DNA of 42,117 nt from an uncultured Sphingomonadales bacterium (GTDB taxonomy: Bacteria; Pseudomonadota; Alphaproteobacteria; Sphingomonadales; Sphingomonadaceae): contig CALMZE010000035.1 in assembly GCA_937870585.1 (NCBI GenBank), positions 1 through 42,117 on the forward strand. The letters are read 5' to 3'. Shown here piece by piece: positions 23,800 through 30,505 of this stretch (positions are counted from its first letter, which is position 1; every line of letters begins with the position of its first letter). Under the pieces are notes generated by a model. That model saw nothing but the letters and a program-made list of their open reading frames with translations, searched no databases and was not told the origin of the DNA. The translations under genes and the position numbers were made by a program.

Positions 23800-25065
23800 T
23801 TACCGACGGGCGTAGCTTGCGGCGACGGCCTTTTGGGAAAGGTCCTGAACACTAGGCCCTTCAAGGCTTGCCATTCTCTGAATCATACCGACAAAGACAA
23901 CCTTGTTCGTAGGATCGATCCAAAACCAGGTTCCGGCAGCACCGTCCCATAAATAGCTGCCTTTGCCCATTGCTACCCCAGCCTTGGCCGGGTCGGTCAC
24001 AACGACACCATTGATGCCAAATTCGTATCCAGGTCTGATTTGCTGGAGGCCGATGCCAAAGCCCCCATTGACCAAGTTCGGAGCGAGGCGGTTCGTCATC
24101 ACTGCTTTGGCTGCACGTTTAGACAAGATCCGGTTGCCATTGAGCGCGCCGCCATTCAGCAGCATGCTCGCAAATCGAGCGTAATCGTGCGCCGTCGACA
24201 CCAGACCGCCACCACCCGAACCCATCACCGGCGTTTCGGCATAGGCTCCGGCAAAAGGTCCTGACGTGACGACAGCGAGTTTTCCATTCTGCATGTCATA
24301 GAGCGTGGCGAAGCGGTCTCTCTTGGCCTGGTGGACGACGAAATCGGTATCGACCATCTGCAACGGATCAAAAATTTCGGTTTTCATGAATGTCTGGAGA
24401 CTTTTTCCGCTCAGTCGCTGAATGATGATTCCTTCTAGGTCCATTGCGATGCTGTATTGCCATTGGGTGCCGGGCTCATAGGCCAGCGGAATCTTGGCCA
24501 GACTGGCGAGGTAGGCTGATGCTTCGGCTGCAGTAGGAAGGGGCGGGATGTGCTTTTGATATTCCCGATCGATCGGGGTGCCGCCAAAGCCGTAAATGAA
24601 CCCCGCTGTATGCGTGACGAGTTGCCCCATCGTCGGCTGCGAAACAGCGGGCTCTGCTAACAGGTTTCCTGCCGCATCGACACCGCGATAGACCTTCAAA
24701 TTTGCCAATTCCGGGAGGTGCTTCGCTATTGGGTCAGAGAATTTCCATTTGCCACGGTCATGCAGGATCATGAGCGCAACGCCCGTCACCGGTTTGGTCA
24801 TCGAGTAAATGCGGAAGATTGTATCCTTTGTCATGGGACGATGCGTTGCAATATCCGCATGGCCCTGAACGTTTGTCGCAACTGGCTTTCCGTTCTTCAT
24901 CAGAACAGTGACATAGCCTGCGAGCTGGCCATCCGTGACGAGAGGGCCCAGCGCTTGTCCTATGACCTTTTCAGGCCCGGGTTTGGCATGGCTGGGCTCT
25001 GCGTTCGTACCGGCCGTCACCAACGTGAGCGATAACACCAAGCCTTTTAGCGCGCGAAAGTTCAT
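23800..25065 (-). CDS. Secreted serine hydrolase, beta-lactamase class C / EstB-like esterase
   Basis: This protein of 421 residues has an N-terminal signal peptide (about 25 residues), so it acts in the periplasm or outside. The beta-lactamase fold is shown by the nucleophile motif YSMTKPVTG (Ser about 88, Lys about 91), a Tyr in WQYSIAMDLEG and the late block WDGAAGTWFWIDP. The last is typical of EstB- and lovastatin-esterase-like enzymes rather than true beta-lactamases, which carry KTG there. ATG 25065 is favoured over ATG 25080 because AAGG lies 8 bases upstream. It is the third gene after the salicylaldehyde dehydrogenase and DUF1080-like genes and may split an ester before uptake (inference). 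Confidence 0.85.
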   Translation of the reverse strand: MNFRALKGLVLSLTLVTAGTNAEPSHAKPGPEKVIGQALGPLVTDGQLAGYVTVLMKNGKPVATNVQGHADIATHRPMTKDTIFRIYSMTKPVTGVALMILHDRGKWKFSDPIAKHLPELANLKVYRGVDAAGNLLAEPAVSQPTMGQLVTHTAGFIYGFGGTPIDREYQKHIPPLPTAAEASAYLASLAKIPLAYEPGTQWQYSIAMDLEGIIIQRLSGKSLQTFMKTEIFDPLQMVDTDFVVHQAKRDRFATLYDMQNGKLAVVTSGPFAGAYAETPVMGSGGGGLVSTAHDYARFASMLLNGGALNGNRILSKRAAKAVMTNRLAPNLVNGGFGIGLQQIRPGYEFGINGVVVTDPAKAGVAMGKGSYLWDGAAGTWFWIDPTNKVVFVGMIQRMASLEGPSVQDLSQKAVAASYARR

Positions 25066-25158
25066 GCAATCTGCCTTCATTTTGTCGCTGAAACAATCAG
25101 CTGATGGTGTAGATTTACAGATTTTGAAGTAGCCATAGGCCGCCCGGCGGCGGGGCCA

Positions 25159-25881
25159 TTACGGCTTGGCATGTGTAACCTTCATATTGCGGAAATGGGC
25201 AATCGTTCCGGTCTCAATCCACAGGCCGATTTGGCCGCGCCTGTCCGTGCCATGTTTCAGATCATTCACGAGCAAAACGGGATTAGCGCGACCGTCAAGA
25301 AACAGCCTCGCCGTCGCACCGCGAACGTCGATCTTCAGTTTCACCCAGCGGTCGGGTGCGATGTCGGCCGCAGTTTCGTAGCGTTCGGGAGCTTCGCGCC
25401 GAAGCCGGTCAAATCGGAAATCGGGGAAAGCGGCATATTGCACACTATGATTTCGCCGGACCATATCATCGACGATGCCATTGGCCGGACGCAGATAGAT
25501 CTTTTCGAACTTTCCGCCTGAAACACGAAACGCAATGCCGACAAAGCCGCGGGCGAACGCGGGAGCTGTTGGGTCGATGGCTCCCTTTACCTCGACCTCA
25601 ATCGTCCCATCCTTAAAATCGACGGGAATGAGGGCCATATAGTCGCGGTCAGACAGCGCCTCGCGTGCTGGATCCTGCCAGGCAGAGCGGGGAAGGGAGA
25701 CACGCAATCCTTCCTTGTCCTGTCTGACATCGACGCCCTTGGCCTCAACGTCGCGGACTGCCAGCGAAACGCGTCCGTTTACGCCATCGACCGCACGGGC
25801 AAACGCGGGTAACGAAGCAGTGGAGGTTAACAGGGCCGCAGTGAATGCGAGCCCTGTTATTTTGAGCGTCTTGATACGCAT
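25159..25881 (-). CDS. Secreted DUF1080 / LamG-like beta-sandwich protein
   Basis: This exported protein of 240 residues has a cleavable signal peptide (about 28 residues ending near AFA). The mature part looks like a concanavalin-type beta-sandwich: DGTIEVEVKG, FVGIAFRVSGGKFEKIYLRP, DRWVKLKIDVRGATARLFLDG and GQIGLWIETGTIAHFRNMKV are the repeated strands of 3-keto-disaccharide-hydrolase (DUF1080)-like or LamG domains. ATG 25881 is preferred; TTG 25911 would overlap the dehydrogenase stop. Such domains bind or process glycosides. Its place directly after the salicylaldehyde dehydrogenase gene, in the same transcript, hints at an aryl-glycoside-related role. No catalytic residues can be named. 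Confidence 0.7.
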   Translation of the reverse strand: MRIKTLKITGLAFTAALLTSTASLPAFARAVDGVNGRVSLAVRDVEAKGVDVRQDKEGLRVSLPRSAWQDPAREALSDRDYMALIPVDFKDGTIEVEVKGAIDPTAPAFARGFVGIAFRVSGGKFEKIYLRPANGIVDDMVRRNHSVQYAAFPDFRFDRLRREAPERYETAADIAPDRWVKLKIDVRGATARLFLDGRANPVLLVNDLKHGTDRRGQIGLWIETGTIAHFRNMKVTHAKP

Positions 25882-25907
25882 GAGACGATCAACTTCCGTG
25901 CGCAGGT

Positions 25908-27359
25908 TCAAACAGGATAGGGCTGATCACTCGGTTCAATTGTCACCCATTTTAGCTCGGTGAATTCATCGATCACCGCACGGCCATCAAAACGCCCAAA
26001 GCCGCTGTTCTTCATGCCACCATAAGGGGCCTGCGGTTCGTTCGCCACAGTGGCGCCATTGACATGGACGTGACCCGCATCGATCTGGCGGGCGACATTG
26101 AACGCGCGGTGTGCGTCGCGACCAAATACGGCGGCGGCGAGTCCATATTCAGTGTCATTGGCTACGCGCACCGCTTCCTCGACGCCCTTAACGCGGACAA
26201 TGGTCGTGACAGGGCCGAAGGTTTCCTCGTCATAGATAGTCATGCCGGGTTTGACATGATCGACAATGGTGGCGGGCATGACTGCGCCGTCTGCCATACC
26301 ACCAACCACGATCTTCGCACCTTTGGCCATCGCATCCTCCACCATGGCGTTGATCCGCTTGCCTGATCCCGCATCAATCATCGGGCCGATAACGCAGCCG
26401 GGATTTTCCATGGGATCGCCAGCGGCCAGTTCGCTTGCACGTTTGGCAAATGCGGCAACGAATTCGTCGGCTACCGTTTCATCGACAACGAAGCGTTCCG
26501 TCGACATGCATATCTGGCCCTGATACAAGAATGTTCCGAAAATGGCCGCGTTTACGGCACTTTCAATATCCGCATCATCGAGAACGACGAAGGGCGCTTT
26601 GCCGCCCAGTTCAAGCAAACAACGCTTGAGATTGCGGCCAGACTTTTCTGCGATGATCCGCCCGATCCGTGTGGAGCCCGTAAAGTTGATGCGCCGGATG
26701 GCGGGGTGCGAAATGAGGCAATCAATCACCTCAGGCGCATCTTCCGGGGCATTGATGACGAAGTTCAAAACGCCTTCAGGCAGGCCTGCCTCGATAAAGG
26801 CTTCTGCAACTAGCAAGTGGGTCTTGGGGCTCATTTCAGAGGCGCGGAACACAACCGTATTGCCGCACGCAATTGGATAAGCAATCGCGCGGCAGGCTAG
26901 GATAATCGGGCCATTCCAAGGGACGATGCTCAAGCAGGCACCCACAGGCTGACGTAGTGTCATCGACAATGTGTCGGGTTTGTCGGTCGGGATGGTTTCG
27001 CCTTGAATCTGGGTGGTGAGAGACGCAGCTTCGCGGATGAGCCCCGCAGCGGCCGTGACGTTGAAACCGCCCCATAGACCGGATGCGCCAATTTCCGACG
27101 CCATCGCCTGGCAAATGTCACCGATTTTGGCTTCGAGATTGTCAGCAGCGGCCAGCAAAATCTTGCGACGTGCGGTTGGTCCTGTCTGAGACCAGCTTTT
27201 GAACGCTTCGCCAGCTGAAGTCGCTGCCCGATTCGCATCTTGTACACCGGCGGCGGCGGATTCGGTGATCACAATACCACTCACCGGATGCTTGCGTTCA
27301 AACACCTTGCTGTTTGCGGCATCAACCGACTGATTGTCGATAATCAACTGAACTTTCAT
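25908..27359 (-). CDS. nahF: Salicylaldehyde dehydrogenase (NahF-like)
   Basis: This NAD-dependent aldehyde dehydrogenase of 483 residues oxidises salicylaldehyde (and other aryl aldehydes) to the acid. Catalytic Glu250 is in LELGGK and Cys284 in GQICMSTERF; PWNG is at 147-150. From my memory of NahF of Pseudomonas, the catalytic pair has the same numbering, and the pocket residues Trp96, Gly150 and Arg157 are all present here. The N-terminal FERKHPVSG and the C-terminal GRFDGRAVIDEFTELKW also match that family. ATG 27359 has GGGGAG 6 bases upstream. It is divergent from the alcohol dehydrogenase / Rieske operon, with overlapping promoters. Vanillin or benzaldehyde dehydrogenase is the alternative reading. 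Confidence 0.87.
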   Translation of the reverse strand: MKVQLIIDNQSVDAANSKVFERKHPVSGIVITESAAAGVQDANRAATSAGEAFKSWSQTGPTARRKILLAAADNLEAKIGDICQAMASEIGASGLWGGFNVTAAAGLIREAASLTTQIQGETIPTDKPDTLSMTLRQPVGACLSIVPWNGPIILACRAIAYPIACGNTVVFRASEMSPKTHLLVAEAFIEAGLPEGVLNFVINAPEDAPEVIDCLISHPAIRRINFTGSTRIGRIIAEKSGRNLKRCLLELGGKAPFVVLDDADIESAVNAAIFGTFLYQGQICMSTERFVVDETVADEFVAAFAKRASELAAGDPMENPGCVIGPMIDAGSGKRINAMVEDAMAKGAKIVVGGMADGAVMPATIVDHVKPGMTIYDEETFGPVTTIVRVKGVEEAVRVANDTEYGLAAAVFGRDAHRAFNVARQIDAGHVHVNGATVANEPQAPYGGMKNSGFGRFDGRAVIDEFTELKWVTIEPSDQPYPV

Positions 27360-27447
27360 TGCATTCTCCCCAATCTCGGCCTCGTCTTTAGGGGCTGAAA
27401 TGCCCACGCATGAGTGCCATTCAATGTGATCCATCAGGATGGCGAGC

Positions 27448-27476
27448 ATTCTACATTGTAAAAGGTATTGCGTAAA
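27448..27476 (-). promoter_or_regulatory. Promoter for salicylaldehyde dehydrogenase operon
   Basis: On the minus strand, TTTACG (27476-27471) is followed after 17 bases by TAGAAT (27453-27448), a near-consensus -10. It lies about 90 bases before the dehydrogenase start and overlaps the plus-strand promoter. Confidence 0.45.
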
Positions 27477-27478
27477 AT
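27450..27478 (+). promoter_or_regulatory. Promoter for alcohol dehydrogenase / Rieske operon
   Basis: TCTACA (27450-27455), a 17-base spacer and TAAAAT (27473-27478) match sigma-70 elements at 4 of 6 and 5 of 6 positions. The -10 of this promoter overlaps the -35 of the divergent promoter, and the reverse also holds. Confidence 0.45.
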
Positions 27479-27488
27479 AAAATTTTAT
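27477..27488. promoter_or_regulatory. Palindrome ATAAAATTTTAT at the transcription start region
   Basis: This perfect 12-base palindrome overlaps the last bases of the plus-strand -10 and the expected start site. It is a candidate repressor or activator site controlling both divergent operons. AT-rich palindromes can also arise by chance. Confidence 0.35.
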
Positions 27489-27592
27489 GACAGCAGACCA
27501 GCAAGCGGGGATCACCAGCTGCGCCGTAGAATGGCATTACAAAGAAGCACCAGGCGGAAAAGCCGCGAGTCGCTTTCATGAGGAGGGAAGTC

Positions 27593-28720
27593 ATGGGAAT
27601 TCAGGAAAGTCGCATCATCAAGGCCGCCGTTTTTCGCGAGACGGGCAAGGCGCCCGTTATCGAGAATGTGACGATCGGCCAGCCCGCCGACGATGAAGTT
27701 CTGGTGCGCATTGTGGCAACCGGTATTTGCCACACCGACCTCTCCGTCCGCGATCAGTTGCTCCCCATGCCACTGCCTGCGGTTCTTGGCCATGAAGGCG
27801 GTGGCGTTGTCGAAGCCGTTGGCAGCAATGTCACCAATGTCGCGCTAGGCGACCATGTGATCATGAGCTACGCCTATTGCGGCTCGTGCGATCTTTGCCA
27901 TTCGGGCCATCCTGCTCATTGCGAGAATGTCTTGCCGCAATGCTTTGGCGGCAGCCGCGCAGACGGCTCCACGGGCATTACCGATTCCGCGGGCGCATTG
28001 GTCCATGATCATTTCTTTGCGCAATCGTCCTTTGCTGAATATTCGCTCGCGAACATGCGCAACGTGATCAAGGTGCCGAAGGACCTTCCGCTCGAACTGC
28101 TCGCACCGCTGGGCTGCGGGCTGCAAACCGGCGCGGGTGCGGTCTTGCAGGCGCTGAAGGTGAAGCCAGGCTCGTCGTTCGTGGCTTTTGGTCTTGGCGC
28201 TGTTGGCTTGGCGGCCATCATGGGGGCGAAGATTGCTGGCGCGACCAAGGTCATCGCCGTGGACATTAATCCTGAGCGTCTGAAGATGGCTGAAGAGATT
28301 GGGGCGACGCACACAATTAATGCCAAGGAAGCCGATCCGGTCGCCACAATTGGCGAGATCACGGGCAAAGGCGCAGATTTTGCGCTTGAGGCCAGCGGCA
28401 ATCCGGCTGTGCTTCGCCAGGCGATTGACTGCCTTGGCATTTTCGGGGTCTGCGGCATCGTGGGGGCGCCGGCTCTCGGGACTGAAGTCAATGTCGATGT
28501 CATGGGCGTGATGATTCCCGGCAAGATGGTGAAGGGTATCGTGCAGGGCGACGCTGTCTCCAGCACGTTCATTCCGTCTCTGATCGAGTTCTACCGCCAG
28601 GGGCGCTTCCCGTTTGACCGGCTGATCAAGCATTATGACTTTGCCGACATCAATCAGGCGATCGAGGACAGCGAGAGCGGAAAGACCATCAAACCAGTGC
28701 TGCGCATCGGCCAGCCCTGA
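27593..28720 (+). CDS. Zinc-dependent aryl (benzylic) alcohol dehydrogenase
   Basis: This MDR-family enzyme of 375 residues oxidises benzylic alcohols with NAD. The catalytic zinc ligands are in TGICHTDLS, GHEGGG and LGCGLQTGAGAV. The structural zinc lobe is YCGSCDLCHSGHPAHC with four cysteines. The Rossmann motif is GLGAVGLAA, with an NAD-type Asp in AVDIN. The layout resembles XylB-type benzyl alcohol dehydrogenases. ATG 27593 has AGGAGGGA at 27581-27588; the open frame from 27578 is less likely. The Rieske oxygenase genes follow 23 bases downstream. Beside a salicylaldehyde dehydrogenase, salicyl alcohol is a natural candidate substrate (inference). Confidence 0.9.
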   Translation: MGIQESRIIKAAVFRETGKAPVIENVTIGQPADDEVLVRIVATGICHTDLSVRDQLLPMPLPAVLGHEGGGVVEAVGSNVTNVALGDHVIMSYAYCGSCDLCHSGHPAHCENVLPQCFGGSRADGSTGITDSAGALVHDHFFAQSSFAEYSLANMRNVIKVPKDLPLELLAPLGCGLQTGAGAVLQALKVKPGSSFVAFGLGAVGLAAIMGAKIAGATKVIAVDINPERLKMAEEIGATHTINAKEADPVATIGEITGKGADFALEASGNPAVLRQAIDCLGIFGVCGIVGAPALGTEVNVDVMGVMIPGKMVKGIVQGDAVSSTFIPSLIEFYRQGRFPFDRLIKHYDFADINQAIEDSESGKTIKPVLRIGQP

Positions 28721-28743
28721 CACAGGCACATCGGAAGGGTTGC

Positions 28744-30003
28744 ATGAGCATGGCGAGCAATAAATGCGCCGTGGACGATCTGATGCGGGCGTCTTGGACG
28801 GATGACGGCTCAAGCCGGATCCCGTCCGCCGTCTACACGGATCGTGGCATTTACGAGCGGGAACAGGAGCGGATTTTCTATGGTCCGCACTGGAGCTATG
28901 TCGGCCTTGAGGTCGAAGTGCCCGAAGCGGGCTGTTTCAAGCGGACATCCATTGGCGAACGCTCGGTTATCATGATCCGCAACCGCAAGGGCGAGATCAA
29001 TGTTCTGGAAAATCGTTGCGCCCACCGTGCCATGCGGTTTTGCCAGGAGCGTTCGGGCAAGGTGAAGACGCTGGTCTGCCCCTATCACCAGTGGAACTAT
29101 AATTATGATGGCAAGCTGCTCGGCGTTCCGTTCAAAAACGGCGTGAAGGGCAATGGCGGCATGCCCCAGGATTTTCAGCTTGAGGACCACGGCCTCAACA
29201 CGCTGAAGGTCGCGGTCCGCAATGGCGTTGTTTTCGCCTGCTTCGATCACGAGGTCGAGCCGCTTGAAGACTATATCGGCGAGGAGATTCTCGCTTGCTT
29301 TGACCGGACGTTTGATGGGCGCAAGCTCACATTGCTTGGCTATTCGCGGCAACGCATTCCGGGCAACTGGAAGCTGATGATGGAGAACATCAAAGACCCC
29401 TATCATCCGGGTCTTCTCCACACCTGGTTCGTGACGTTCGGGCTGTGGCGTGCTGACAACAGTTCGCGCTTGTTGATGGACAAGCACGCCCGACACGCGG
29501 CGATGATTTCGCGGCGGAGCGATCAGGTGACGGGCAATATCGACGAAAACGTCACCAGCTTCCGCGCGAACATGCAACTGAACGAGCCTTTGCTGCTCGA
29601 TATCGTGCATGAACCCTGGTGGGGCAGCGACACCGTCTGCATGACGACGATCTTTCCCAACGTCATCTTTCAGCAGCAGGTCAATTCGCTCTCCAGTCGC
29701 CAGATCATCCCGCAAGGACCGGATTCGTTCGACTTTGTCTGGACCCATTTCGGCTTTGAAGATGACGACGAGGTGATGACGGAGCGTCGCTTGCGTCAGG
29801 CGAACCTGTTTGGACCTGCCGGATTCGTGTCTGCCGACGATGGAGAAGTAATCGAGTTCAGCCAGGAAGGCTTCCATCAGGACAAGGATTTTTCGACCTT
29901 GTGCGAGCTGGATGGCCGGGATGTCGGTTCCACCGACCACATGGTCACCGAGACGCTGATCCGCGGCATGTATCGCTATTGGCGGGGGGTGATGGAAGCA
30001 TGA
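28744..30003 (+). CDS. nagG: Rieske oxygenase alpha subunit, salicylate 5-hydroxylase (NagG)-like
   Basis: This is the large subunit (419 residues) of a ring-hydroxylating oxygenase. The Rieske [2Fe-2S] ligands are Cys92-x-His94 (CAHRAMRF) and Cys112-x2-His115 (CPYHQWNY). The mononuclear iron motif is NIKDPYHPGLLH, with His221, His226 and the bridging Asp218. The sequence around this motif (RIPGNWKLM, HTWFVTFGLWRAD) and the end (GPAGFVSADDGEVIEFSQ, TETLIRGMYRYW) match my memory of NagG, which hydroxylates salicylate to gentisate; anthranilate dioxygenases are the next closest group. Its stop overlaps the beta subunit start in ATGA. Ferredoxin and reductase genes are not in the window. Confidence 0.87.
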   Translation: MSMASNKCAVDDLMRASWTDDGSSRIPSAVYTDRGIYEREQERIFYGPHWSYVGLEVEVPEAGCFKRTSIGERSVIMIRNRKGEINVLENRCAHRAMRFCQERSGKVKTLVCPYHQWNYNYDGKLLGVPFKNGVKGNGGMPQDFQLEDHGLNTLKVAVRNGVVFACFDHEVEPLEDYIGEEILACFDRTFDGRKLTLLGYSRQRIPGNWKLMMENIKDPYHPGLLHTWFVTFGLWRADNSSRLLMDKHARHAAMISRRSDQVTGNIDENVTSFRANMQLNEPLLLDIVHEPWWGSDTVCMTTIFPNVIFQQQVNSLSSRQIIPQGPDSFDFVWTHFGFEDDDEVMTERRLRQANLFGPAGFVSADDGEVIEFSQEGFHQDKDFSTLCELDGRDVGSTDHMVTETLIRGMYRYWRGVMEA

Positions 30004-30476
30004 GCGTGCCTGCGGAACTGCGCCAGCGGATCACGGATCTCTATGCGGCCTATGCCGATTGCATCGACGCGGAACGCTTCGATGAATGGCCTGAATTCTT
30101 TACGGAAAACGGTTGGTATCGGGTTGTGGCCCGCGAGAACCATGATCGGGGTCTCCCGCTGAGCGTTTTGTCTCTCAAGGGCAAAGCCATGATGAAGGAC
30201 CGCGTGTACGGCATCACCAGCACTATCTTTCATGCGCCCTATTACCAACGCCATATCATCAGCGTGCCTGCTCTCACGTCTCTTGAAGATGGAGTGACGG
30301 CGGCATCAACCAACTATCTTGTGATCCGCACGAAGCGGGATATGGCGGCCGATGTCTATAATGTTGGCCGCTATATTGATGAAATTGTCGAGGAGGGTGG
30401 AGGCCTCAAATTTCGCAAAAAATTCTGTGTTTATGACAATGACCTTGTTCCAAATTCTCTGATTTATCCAATCTAA
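30000..30476 (+). CDS. nagH: Rieske oxygenase beta subunit, salicylate 5-hydroxylase (NagH)-like
   Basis: This is the small subunit (158 residues), a cone-shaped NTF2-like fold that supports the alpha subunit trimer and has no catalytic metal. Typical blocks are LYAAYADCIDAERFDEWPEFFTENGWY, RVYGITSTIFHAPYYQRH and the late KFRKKFCVYDNDLVPNSLIYPI. The ATG at 30000 overlaps the alpha stop by 4 bases, so the two are made in equal amounts. The next gene, a TonB receptor, starts 29 bases downstream, and no terminator is seen between them, so uptake and hydroxylation are probably co-expressed. Confidence 0.9.
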   Translation: MSVPAELRQRITDLYAAYADCIDAERFDEWPEFFTENGWYRVVARENHDRGLPLSVLSLKGKAMMKDRVYGITSTIFHAPYYQRHIISVPALTSLEDGVTAASTNYLVIRTKRDMAADVYNVGRYIDEIVEEGGGLKFRKKFCVYDNDLVPNSLIYPI

Positions 30477-30505
30477 ACGTCAATAATACTAACCTGGAGG
30501 GGATT

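Noticed and set aside
23800-25065. Beta-lactam resistance gene
   Set aside because: The fold is beta-lactamase-like, but the third motif is the WDGAAGTWF type of esterases rather than KTG.
28810-29940. 376-codon minus-strand open frame
   Set aside because: It lies opposite the Rieske alpha subunit, which has all catalytic motifs; the antisense protein has no domain and arises from codon bias in GC-rich DNA.
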